The translations under genes and the position numbers were made by a program. Below, one piece after another: positions 1 through 7,537 of a stretch of DNA of 45,664 nucleotides (position 1 is its first letter; each line of letters opens with the position of its first letter). The stretch is from Pararcticibacter amylolyticus (GTDB lineage: Bacteria; Bacteroidota; Bacteroidia; Sphingobacteriales; Sphingobacteriaceae): contig NZ_QEAS01000016.1 in assembly GCF_003130405.1 (NCBI RefSeq), forward strand, positions 30,339 to 76,002, in the 5' to 3' direction. Under the pieces are notes generated by a model. That model was not told where the DNA came from and did no database searches. It was given only the letters and a program-made list of their open reading frames with translations.

Positions 1-89
1 CCAAACCCCAGTTTGGAAGTGCCAGGGGAATGTTTATAATGCACGATGATTTCGACGATCCTATTGAGGATTTTAAGGATTACATGTGA
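1..89 (+). CDS. C-terminal end of DUF2281-type antitoxin (partial)
   Basis: An open frame enters from the left edge (first full codon at 3) and stops at 87-89. Its last residues read FGSARGMFIMHDDFDDPIED followed by FKDYM. This matches the usual tail of short DUF2281-type antitoxins, where a glycine-rich turn precedes an acidic segment ending in DFxDY. In known systems this tail wraps the partner PIN-domain ribonuclease. The stop codon overlaps the start of the next gene (TGATG), the tight coupling typical of type II toxin-antitoxin pairs. The N-terminal DNA-binding part lies outside the window, so integrity cannot be judged. The call rests on the tail motif plus the toxin-like neighbour. Confidence 0.65.
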   Translation, partial: KPQFGSARGMFIMHDDFDDPIEDFKDYM

Positions 90-229
90 TGTCTGATAAT
101 TTACTTGACACACATACCTTTATCTGGTTCATTTCCGGAGACGATTCTTTATCTGGCACTGCAAGACAGGCTATTGAAGCCGAGAATGTGATTAACCCGG
201 GATCAATTTTTCCACCACTATCCTGTTAG
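89..229 (+). pseudogene. Truncated VapC-like PIN-domain toxin
   Basis: A 46-codon frame starts at the ATG overlapping the antitoxin stop. It opens with LLDTHTFIW, the first strand and first catalytic Asp (D7) of VapC-like PIN ribonucleases, followed by SGDDSLSGTARQAIEAEN, the usual first helix. PIN toxins run to about 125-140 residues with further acidic catalytic residues. Here homology ends near codon 34 and a stop follows at codon 47. I read the other frames to about 325 and found no continuation, so a deletion fits better than a single frameshift. It is most likely an inactive remnant. A functional short peptide is unlikely because the active site is incomplete. Confidence 0.65.
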
Positions 230-325
230 AATAATCTGGTAGACTACCTTTCTTAACAAATTAAAACGGTCCTTCCGGCAAGAAAAACACTCTATTCCTT
301 AAAACATCTTAATTAAACAAATCTT

Positions 326-1378
326 ATGAAACTATTTAAACTTGCCCATGTGGCGATGATCTGCTATCTGTTTGTAGCCTCATCCTGCGAAAAGAATCTG
401 CAAAGTCCGGCTTCTGAAGAAAACACAGTCAGTTCGAAGGCCGTTGCCAAAACTTCAGATTCTGCCACCTATGTCCCTGGTCAGAAGTATTCATTCAGGG
501 TTACTGATCCCAACGGAGAAGCAAGTTCATTCCTGGCAATTGAATATATTGCCGGAGACCCCGGTTCTCAGCTGATCCTGACAGCCCCGCATGGAGGCAC
601 CACCAGACCCGCTTACATGCATACCCGTACTGACACTTATTCTTATCCCACACTTCCTGCTGATCCTTACAATAACGACATGACTTTCTCGGACACTCCC
701 GACAGCAAGACCAAAGAACTGGCACAGGAAATAGCGGCAGCTATTCAAGCGCAGACGGGACTGAGGCCTCATGTGATCCTCAACTACCTGCACAGGGCTA
801 AGCTGGATGCGAACCGGCGGGTTGAAGTGGCGGCGCAGGGCGACCAGAATGCGATAAATGCATGGACTGCGTTTCATGATTTCATCGAAGATGCAAAAAC
901 GACCGCTTCTGCTAACGGAGAAGTGCTTTTACTGGATATTCATGGCAACGCTCATACCCCTCAAAGAACAGAAGCTGGCTACCTGCTTGCTAAGAACGAT
1001 TTCACTACTTATTATTCTACACTTGGCAATTTAACATGGAAGAGCAGCATTAAGTACATGGTGAAGCCGGGAAGTGTGACAATGACGTCACTGATACGCG
1101 GAAACAATGCTCTGGGCACTCTGATGATGAATCATTTTCCGTTCATTGTTACGCCCAGCAAGCTTTATCCCGAACCCGGAGATACTTCGGTATTCACAGA
1201 CGGAAAATACTTCGATGGAGGATACAACACTGCAAGACATGGGTCCAGGCAGGGAGGAACAGTTTCGGCAATCCAGCTTGAATTTAACCAGGATGTTCGC
1301 TTTGATGACAATACCAGGCCCGGATATGCTGATTCGATTGCAGAAGCCATCGTCGAATATATGAACGTTTATTTTTAA
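326..1378 (+). CDS. N-formylglutamate amidohydrolase-like lipoprotein
   Basis: A 350-residue protein. A hydrophobic leader ends in the lipobox ASSC, and the following EKN makes it a likely membrane-anchored, possibly surface-exposed lipoprotein. The body resembles the N-formylglutamate amidohydrolase family, a metal-dependent hydrolase fold. It has APHGG (His89), HRAKLDANR (His156), LLDIHGN (His206) and IQLEFN (Glu319), which look like the conserved metal and substrate positions. Family members cleave formyl-amino-acid amides in cytoplasmic histidine breakdown. An exported version probably acts on another amide or peptide, which I cannot name. There are no histidine-utilisation genes nearby. 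It is followed by a hairpin and then the GH127 gene on the same strand. The start was chosen because it gives a complete lipoprotein signal. Confidence 0.72.
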   Translation: MKLFKLAHVAMICYLFVASSCEKNLQSPASEENTVSSKAVAKTSDSATYVPGQKYSFRVTDPNGEASSFLAIEYIAGDPGSQLILTAPHGGTTRPAYMHTRTDTYSYPTLPADPYNNDMTFSDTPDSKTKELAQEIAAAIQAQTGLRPHVILNYLHRAKLDANRRVEVAAQGDQNAINAWTAFHDFIEDAKTTASANGEVLLLDIHGNAHTPQRTEAGYLLAKNDFTTYYSTLGNLTWKSSIKYMVKPGSVTMTSLIRGNNALGTLMMNHFPFIVTPSKLYPEPGDTSVFTDGKYFDGGYNTARHGSRQGGTVSAIQLEFNQDVRFDDNTRPGYADSIAEAIVEYMNVYF

Positions 1379-1405
1379 AAATCTTTTTTTTCTGGATGTT
1401 GAACC

Positions 1406-1445
1406 GGGCCGCCTGTCTGTAACAGATCTGGCGGCCCTCTTGTTC
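1406..1445 (+). terminator. Hairpin terminator after the amidohydrolase-like gene
   Basis: Perfect 8-bp GC-rich arms GGGCCGCC (1406-1413) and GGCGGCCC (1430-1437) enclose a second pairing TCTGT/ACAGA. A moderately T-rich stretch (TCTTGTTCCC) follows. The position, 27 bases after the stop codon, fits a transcription terminator separating this gene from the next. Confidence 0.6.
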
Positions 1446-1541
1446 CCTTCCCCGCACAACCCATTACTAACCTGTTAATATCTTACGTTTCTTAGCTAAA
1501 ATATACTTACAGGAACACCAGGTTTCTTAATACTTTTAAGC

Positions 1542-4500
1542 ATGAAAATGTACAAGGTATTCCTGCGCACCATTCTTTCTGTTGCTATTTTAATCCAGGC
1601 CGTTAACTCAGTCCGGGCTCAGAGCGGAGATCAGATATTAGATGGAATTGGAGAAACCGGAATGATTGCCCGTTATGTCTTTAACGGTGACACGAAAGAC
1701 TGGTCACGGAATAATTTGCATGCAAAGGCTCAGGGCACTGGAGTGAAATTCATTCAGGATGAACGATTCGGGAAGGTACTGTCCCTCCCCGGGGATAAAA
1801 ACACGTTTATTACAATCCCTGGAGATGCTTTGACAGATATCGAATCGATTAGTATATCCGGATGGATTTACCTGCGCTCAAAGCAGCCCGGACAGCGTTT
1901 TTTTGATTTCGGGAAGGACATGACCGCTCACTTTTCTGCTGCTCCTGCCGGTACGAAAGGACAGGAAGAATATCAGGCGTTCATTACGGCAAAGGGAAAG
2001 GAAAGCAGAGCGGTTTCACCGGCTATAGAGATGAATAAATGGCATCACCTGGCTATCGTAATAGATGTTCCATCCAGAACGCTGACTACCTATATTGACA
2101 GTAAGCCTGCAGGTGAAGCAAAGAATATTCCGGCAGAGTTAGCCGCCATGTTCATTCAGCAGGCAGGAGAAAAGAAATTGCTTTATATAGGAAAATCGCT
2201 GTCCCCGGAAGACCCTTATCTCAATGCGATGATACACGATTTCCGGATCTACCGTGTGCCGCTTACAAGAAGACAGGTTGCCGGAATCTATTACAATGCA
2301 TTGAGAAGCGCCCAGGAAAATGCGGTCAATACAGGAAAACCTGAAGACAATCTCCAGCAGTTCACCAAAACTGAAACACAGCTCTACAATGCGTATTTAG
2401 TAAAAGTACCGGATGTGGAAGTGGAAACTGAAGCTGGGGATTTACCCCGTCTGCCTGGTTACGTAGAGGGCATTTACAAAGATGGAATCGAGGGTCCGAA
2501 AGTTCGGGTACTGTGGCCTGCTCCTGCCGACAATAGCGAAGTTCTTCAGCCAGGGCACTACAACATTACCGGGCGCGTTGCAGGGACGGATTTTCAGCCT
2601 AAGGCAATTATCACTGTAAAAGAGCCAGGAAAAACCCAAACACCGGATTCGAAATTGACAACATTCAGTCTGGGACAAGTTTCACTGGAAACGGATGTTG
2701 ATGGCCACACAACGAAATTCATAGAAAACCGGGATAAGTTTATCACAACATTATCAAAGACAGACCCTAACTCCTTTCTCTATATGTTTCGCCAGGCTTT
2801 TGGCCAGACACAGCCTGAGGGCGCGAAACCTTTGGGGGTATGGGATAGTCAGGACACCAAATTAAGGGGGCATGCCACAGGGCATTATCTGACGGCAATC
2901 GCACAGGCTTACGCCAGCACGGGGTATGACAAGTCTCTTCAGGAGAATTTCTCCGCGAAAATGACATATATGGTGAACAGCCTTTACGAACTGTCAAAAT
3001 TATCCGGAAAGGCGAAAGAAACTGGCGGTGCTCATGTATCTGATCCCAGGGCGGTACCTCCCGGTTCCGGAAAATCGGATTACGACTCGGATCTCAGCGA
3101 CACAGGCATCCGCACAGATTATTGGAACTGGGGTGAAGGATTTATCAGTGCCTACCCTCCGGACCAGTTCATCATGCTGGAGAAAGGCGCCAAATACGGA
3201 GGTCAGAATAACCAGGTTTGGGCTCCATATTATACCCTGCATAAAATTCTGGCTGGTTTACTGGATGTTTACGAAGTGAGCGGCAATAAAAAGGCTCTTG
3301 AAATAGCAACAGGCATGAGTGACTGGGTATATGCACGCTTGAGCCAGCTGCCCCGTGCAACGCTTATAAGGATGTGGAATACGTACATCGCCGGAGAGTT
3401 CGGGGGGATGAATGAAGTGATGGCCCGCATGTACCGGATCACCAGTAAACCGCAGTATCTGCAAACAGCACAGCTGTTCGATAATATCAAAGTGTTTTTT
3501 GGCGATGCGGAACATTCGCATGGTCTCGCCAAAAACGTCGATACTTTCCGCGGCCTGCATGCTAACCAGCATATACCGCAAATTGTAGGAAGCATCGAAA
3601 TGTACGAAGTCTCCCACCTCCCTGAATATTACCGGGTAGCCGATAACTTTTGGTATAAAGCAGTAAATGACTATATGTACAGCATCGGAGGCGTGGCCGG
3701 CGCGCGTAACCCCGCTAATGCGGAATGCTTCATCAGCCAGCCTGCAACCTTGTACGAAAACGGCTTCTCAGCCGGGGGGCAGAATGAAACCTGCGCAACC
3801 TATAATATGCTGAAACTGACCAGCGACCTTTTTCAGTTCGACCAGCGTGGGGAGTTAATGGACTATTACGAACGTGGATTATATAACCATATCCTGGCTT
3901 CTGTAGCAGAAAACAGTCCCGCTAATACCTACCACGTACCGCTCAGGCCCGGTTCTGTCAAACAATTCGGTAATCCGGATATGACGGGTTTCACATGCTG
4001 CAACGGTACAGCGATTGAGAGCAGCACCAAACTGCAAAACTCCATTTACTTTAAAAGTAAGGATGACCAGGCGCTTTATGTCAACTTGTATATCCCTTCG
4101 GTTCTGCAATGGAAAGAACGCAAGGTAACGGTAAAACAAACGACAAGCTTCCCTAAGGAAGATCAAACACGCCTGACCATCAACGGCAGCGGTAAATTTG
4201 CGGTCCATGTACGCGTACCGGGCTGGGCCACTAAAGGTTTTTCTGTAAAGATTAACGGCAAAGAACAAAAACTGGTTGCAAAACCTGGCACTTACCTGGA
4301 AATAGACCGCAAGTGGAAAGACGGCGATGTGATAGATCTGAAAATGCCCTTCCAGTTTCACCTGGATCCGGTTATGGACCAGCCCAACATAGCCAGTTTG
4401 TTTTACGGCCCGGTATTACTGGCGGCCCAGGAACCGGAAGCCCGCAAAGACTGGCGTAAAATAACCCTCGACGCTCAGGATATCAGCAAATCCATCAAAG

Positions 4501-4604
4501 GTGATCCTCAGCAGTTGCAGTTCACAATTGATGATGTTGTTTTTAAACCATTTTACGACACGTACGGTCGCCATTCTGTCTATCTCAATGTTCAGCTGAA
4601 ATAA
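1542..4604 (+). CDS. Secreted GH127 beta-L-arabinofuranosidase with LamG and Ig-like domains
   Basis: A 1020-residue protein with a signal peptide ending near VRAQS. Residues about 40-245 form a LamG/concanavalin-like domain (WIYLRS, WHHLAIVID). About 288-360 resembles a bacterial Ig-like group 4 domain (VLWPAPADNSEVLQPGHYNI). From about 372 to the end is a GH127 (DUF1680) catalytic domain. Family chemistry is retaining hydrolysis of beta-L-arabinofuranosides with a zinc-bound cysteine nucleophile. The expected residues are present: Glu749-Thr-Cys751 in NETCATYN and the pair Cys819-Cys820 in TCCNG, so the enzyme looks active. The likely substrate is arabinose-decorated plant glycan or glycoprotein in the periplasm or outside the cell. 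No SusCD pair adjoins it. GH127 includes other specificities, so the exact substrate is uncertain. Confidence 0.88.
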   Translation: MKMYKVFLRTILSVAILIQAVNSVRAQSGDQILDGIGETGMIARYVFNGDTKDWSRNNLHAKAQGTGVKFIQDERFGKVLSLPGDKNTFITIPGDALTDIESISISGWIYLRSKQPGQRFFDFGKDMTAHFSAAPAGTKGQEEYQAFITAKGKESRAVSPAIEMNKWHHLAIVIDVPSRTLTTYIDSKPAGEAKNIPAELAAMFIQQAGEKKLLYIGKSLSPEDPYLNAMIHDFRIYRVPLTRRQVAGIYYNALRSAQENAVNTGKPEDNLQQFTKTETQLYNAYLVKVPDVEVETEAGDLPRLPGYVEGIYKDGIEGPKVRVLWPAPADNSEVLQPGHYNITGRVAGTDFQPKAIITVKEPGKTQTPDSKLTTFSLGQVSLETDVDGHTTKFIENRDKFITTLSKTDPNSFLYMFRQAFGQTQPEGAKPLGVWDSQDTKLRGHATGHYLTAIAQAYASTGYDKSLQENFSAKMTYMVNSLYELSKLSGKAKETGGAHVSDPRAVPPGSGKSDYDSDLSDTGIRTDYWNWGEGFISAYPPDQFIMLEKGAKYGGQNNQVWAPYYTLHKILAGLLDVYEVSGNKKALEIATGMSDWVYARLSQLPRATLIRMWNTYIAGEFGGMNEVMARMYRITSKPQYLQTAQLFDNIKVFFGDAEHSHGLAKNVDTFRGLHANQHIPQIVGSIEMYEVSHLPEYYRVADNFWYKAVNDYMYSIGGVAGARNPANAECFISQPATLYENGFSAGGQNETCATYNMLKLTSDLFQFDQRGELMDYYERGLYNHILASVAENSPANTYHVPLRPGSVKQFGNPDMTGFTCCNGTAIESSTKLQNSIYFKSKDDQALYVNLYIPSVLQWKERKVTVKQTTSFPKEDQTRLTINGSGKFAVHVRVPGWATKGFSVKINGKEQKLVAKPGTYLEIDRKWKDGDVIDLKMPFQFHLDPVMDQPNIASLFYGPVLLAAQEPEARKDWRKITLDAQDISKSIKGDPQQLQFTIDDVVFKPFYDTYGRHSVYLNVQLK

Positions 4605-4660
4605 CAGGCCTTTCTGAGGACCTCATGAAAGATACGGGACTGAATAATAATATTTAGAAA

Positions 4661-4676
4661 TGATACATTTGTATCA
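4661..4676 (+). promoter_or_regulatory. Palindrome overlapping a promoter box and the AraC start codon
   Basis: TGATACA-TT-TGTATCA is a perfect 7-bp inverted repeat whose last base is the A of the regulator's ATG. Inside it, TACATTTG (4664-4671) matches the Bacteroidota TAnnTTTG box. That would place the transcript start at or within a few bases of the ATG. Both a self-repression site and a leaderless transcript are possible, and both are inference from position. Confidence 0.4.
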
Positions 4677-5527
4677 TGCCTGCATCAGCTAAAATCCCGG
4701 TCCACCAGCAAAAGACAACTGCTGTCGGAGGCCTCGATATCACTCATTTCCATAACCAGGAAGAGTATACCGACCTGCCGGAGGAACATCGGGATGAATA
4801 TTATATCCTTGCTGTCGTGATTAAAGGAAGCGGCAAGATGAAATGCGACATGGGCACTATAAGTATCCAATCCCAAAGTATATTCCTGATGAAGCCCTAC
4901 CAGGTTCATTCGGCCGATTCGACCGGCCACGATGCCGATGCCTATTTTATGAGTATAGCACCGTTTCTCGTGCCGGAATTTTGCAGGGATATCTTTGAGA
5001 ATACTACAGTGGAGGGGCAATGTATTAAACTGCTGCCTGCGGATATGAACGGCATTATTAAAATGGCTGAGATGTTGTACAATTCATTCGTCGCAGACAA
5101 TATCTTCAAAACTGAGATCACGACAAATCTGCTGAATGCGCTCATCATTAATGCCGCTTCTCATTTTTTGATATCCGGCCAAAAGAACGCACATAATAAG
5201 ACTCAATCCTTTAGAATTACTCAAAAATTTAAAGAACTAGTCAGAGGACATTCGTTCCTTCATACCGCTTCTTTTTTTGCAGAAAGACTGCACATCACTA
5301 CCTCGCACCTGAACGATTGTGTTAAAGTTACTACCGGTCTGTCTGTTACCCAGTTCCTCCAACAGACGATGCTCTTAGAAGCAAAAAGAAACCTATACTA
5401 TACTAATGATGACGTAAAGAAAATCGCATTTGATCTTGGCTTTGAAGATCATACCTACTTTTCCCGTTTATTTAAAAAGCTCACGAACGAAACACCGCTT
5501 GGATTCAGGAAAAGATTCCGCGAATAG
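4676..5527 (+). CDS. AraC-family transcriptional regulator
   Basis: A 283-residue protein. The N-terminal half resembles an AraC cupin-type sensor (VVIKGSGKMKC, MKPYQVHSADS, about residues 15-110). The C-terminal 90 residues carry two helix-turn-helix units, including HITTSHLNDCVKVTTG and VKKIAFDLGFEDHTYFSRLF followed by P-x-x-FR. It starts 71 bases after the GH127 stop with no clear terminator between, and ends 74 bases before the flavoprotein gene on the same strand. AraC regulators often sit next to their targets, so either neighbour could be one. The operator-like palindrome across its own start codon suggests autoregulation. Confidence 0.87.
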   Translation: MPASAKIPVHQQKTTAVGGLDITHFHNQEEYTDLPEEHRDEYYILAVVIKGSGKMKCDMGTISIQSQSIFLMKPYQVHSADSTGHDADAYFMSIAPFLVPEFCRDIFENTTVEGQCIKLLPADMNGIIKMAEMLYNSFVADNIFKTEITTNLLNALIINAASHFLISGQKNAHNKTQSFRITQKFKELVRGHSFLHTASFFAERLHITTSHLNDCVKVTTGLSVTQFLQQTMLLEAKRNLYYTNDDVKKIAFDLGFEDHTYFSRLFKKLTNETPLGFRKRFRE

Positions 5528-5601
5528 TCCAATGACTGCCTGTTTTTATATAATCTTTTAACCTCCGGTATTGCGGTACTTTGCAGTCAAAAGATTAGGT
5601 T

Positions 5602-6327
5602 ATGCCAAAAGTTCCAAAATGGGTTGCAGACGTACTGGAAAATGTCTTTAGCGGGTTTAACAGGAAAGTGATAGTTGCTGAAATCAATCACCTGCATCCC
5701 TTTATCAAGACTATAAAATTCAGAGGAGATCTTTCCGGAGTAAACTTTAAACCCGGACAAGCCATTTCCATCAGGGTGAATGAAACAAACTTCCGTAATT
5801 ATACTCCTTCATTCTGGGATAGTGAAAACGGGGTATTCGAGGTAATTTTCCATCTGCACGGCAACGGGCCAGGCAGCAGCTACATCGACGGACTGGAGTT
5901 AGATGACCTCGTTAATATCGTGCTTCCACGCGGACTGGATCTATATAAAAAAGAGTACGAATATCATTTCTTCTTTGGGGATGAAACCACTATCGGGTTA
6001 TTTAAAAGCCTGAAGCAGGTAATTGAAGAGAACGGGCAGAACTATATCGGGATCCTGGAGCTCAATGAGGATACCATGCATTATGAGCTTAAGACAAGAT
6101 ATGGCCTTGATATCGTTTCTTCATCAATCAATAAGGCCCAAAATGCCATCTCATTTTTACAAAACCTGCCCGACCGCGTATGGGAATTATGGCAGAACGG
6201 CTCATTCTACCTAATGGGAAACGGCCGGTCGATCCAAAACTTCAGAAAAGCCCTGAAAGAAAAGGGAGTGAACAGCAGGAATATCAGGACACAACCTTAT
6301 TGGGTGGAAGGGAAAATAGGGCTGTAA
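5602..6327 (+). CDS. Siderophore-interacting-type FAD-binding oxidoreductase
   Basis: A 241-residue cytoplasmic protein without a signal peptide. Residues about 20-120 form a ferredoxin-reductase-like FAD domain with the flavin-binding motif RNYTPS (Arg65-Ser70) and a later HGNGPGSSYI segment. The second half (FFGDETTIGLFKSL onward) fits the pyridine-nucleotide domain of the siderophore-interacting protein family. Members reduce ferric siderophores inside the cell with NAD(P)H. No siderophore receptor or synthesis genes are in this window, and the family contains reductases of unknown substrate. It lies directly downstream of the AraC gene, a plausible regulator. Confidence 0.75.
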   Translation: MPKVPKWVADVLENVFSGFNRKVIVAEINHLHPFIKTIKFRGDLSGVNFKPGQAISIRVNETNFRNYTPSFWDSENGVFEVIFHLHGNGPGSSYIDGLELDDLVNIVLPRGLDLYKKEYEYHFFFGDETTIGLFKSLKQVIEENGQNYIGILELNEDTMHYELKTRYGLDIVSSSINKAQNAISFLQNLPDRVWELWQNGSFYLMGNGRSIQNFRKALKEKGVNSRNIRTQPYWVEGKIGL

Positions 6328-6338
6328 AAAAAACCTAA

Positions 6339-6367
6339 CAGCCGTTCTGATTTACTCAGAACGGCTG
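6339..6367. terminator. Bidirectional terminator between convergent genes
   Basis: CAGCCGTTCTGA and TCAGAACGGCTG form a perfect 12-bp stem with a 5-base loop. The hairpin is flanked on the left by a run of eight A (a T-run for leftward transcription) and on the right by an AT-rich stretch. It sits between a rightward and a leftward gene and probably stops both transcripts. Confidence 0.85.
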
Positions 6368-6387
6368 CAATATATTGACGCAACTTT

Positions 6388-7509
6388 TTATTTTAACAAT
6401 TCCCTCACCTTATTATACAGCGTTTCTTCCCTTAAATTACTTGCTACGATCCGGCCCTGATCATCAATCAATAAGTTCTGCGGAATAGCCCGGATACCAT
6501 AAAGCACAGCGGCAGGTTCCTTCCAGCCCATTAAACTGGAGACGTGGTACCACGGCATTCCATCTTTCTCAATAGCCTGTTTCCATTTGGCAGAATCATT
6601 GTCGAGTGATACACTCAGTACCGTAAACCCTTTATCCTTAAAAGCATTGAACGTTTTGACTACGTTGGGATTTTCCTTCCGGCAGGGTCCGCACCAGCTT
6701 GCCCAGAAATCTAACAGGGTGTATTTGTTTTTGCCGACTACCTCTTTCAGACTGAGCGACTTACCTTCCGGTGTGATGGATACGAAATCTTTATACGGTT
6801 GACCGTTCAGCTTATTCTTTGCAGCCAGCAATCTTGCTTCCAACTGTTTGCCGAGTGGTGTAGCTTTCAATCCGGCACTTAACTTATCAAAATAGGGATA
6901 GGTGGTTTCATAGTTCACAACGCTTGCCGGTGCACTCTTGTCCAGATAATAAAGTGACACGTACGAAGCCGGATTCTCTGTAACGAATTTATGGATGGCT
7001 TCCCTCCTTTGAACGGAATAGCTGCTGAGCTCTTTCATGAGCCTGGCTATGTACGCTTTTTTCGCCTCGCCTTCAGGCATATTTTTATACATGTTGAACT
7101 GGTCGTATATTTTATCATCAGCCAGCCTGAGCTGCCTGGCCAGGCGTTCATGCACTTCCGTAAGTTCGTTACCTTTTACAGTTGCATGCCGGATCGAATC
7201 TTTAGCCGAAACGCGAATGGTTCCGGCAGACAGAAACACGTCAATACGGTCACCGGCTTCTGAGTTACCGAAACTTAACTTGCCAAGCACAGGTGCAACC
7301 AGGTCTCCTTTTAAGGTAAATGCCCCCTTTTTTACCATGCTGCTGTCTGCAACTTTGGCTTCACCATTTACATAATAGATTTTTACAAATTGTCCGTTAT
7401 ACCGTTGAGGCACTTTTCCCCCGATGGCAAAGGTACCCGATTGGGAAAAAGCCAGGAGAGGACTTACGGACAGCGAAAGGATCACTTTTATCGTTCTTAT
7501 GTTCATCAT
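6388..7509 (-). CDS. TlpA/ResA-like thiol-disulfide oxidoreductase with DUF4369 domain
   Basis: A 373-residue exported protein with a signal peptide ending near LLAFSQ. The N-terminal 110 residues resemble DUF4369, a small beta domain often found before Bacteroidota periplasmic thioredoxins. A helical linker follows. The C-terminal thioredoxin domain carries WASWCGPCRKE with redox cysteines Cys273 and Cys276, then LSVSLDND and a cis-Pro-type AIPQN segment. It should act in the periplasm, reducing or exchanging disulfides in client proteins. It is the last gene of the SusCD operon, 28 bases after the PKD-like gene. The client is unknown. Cytochrome maturation is less likely because no such genes are nearby. 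Confidence 0.9.
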   Translation of the reverse strand: MMNIRTIKVILSLSVSPLLAFSQSGTFAIGGKVPQRYNGQFVKIYYVNGEAKVADSSMVKKGAFTLKGDLVAPVLGKLSFGNSEAGDRIDVFLSAGTIRVSAKDSIRHATVKGNELTEVHERLARQLRLADDKIYDQFNMYKNMPEGEAKKAYIARLMKELSSYSVQRREAIHKFVTENPASYVSLYYLDKSAPASVVNYETTYPYFDKLSAGLKATPLGKQLEARLLAAKNKLNGQPYKDFVSITPEGKSLSLKEVVGKNKYTLLDFWASWCGPCRKENPNVVKTFNAFKDKGFTVLSVSLDNDSAKWKQAIEKDGMPWYHVSSLMGWKEPAAVLYGIRAIPQNLLIDDQGRIVASNLREETLYNKVRELLK

Positions 7510-7537
7510 GATATCTTCTCTGATTTATACCCCGTCT

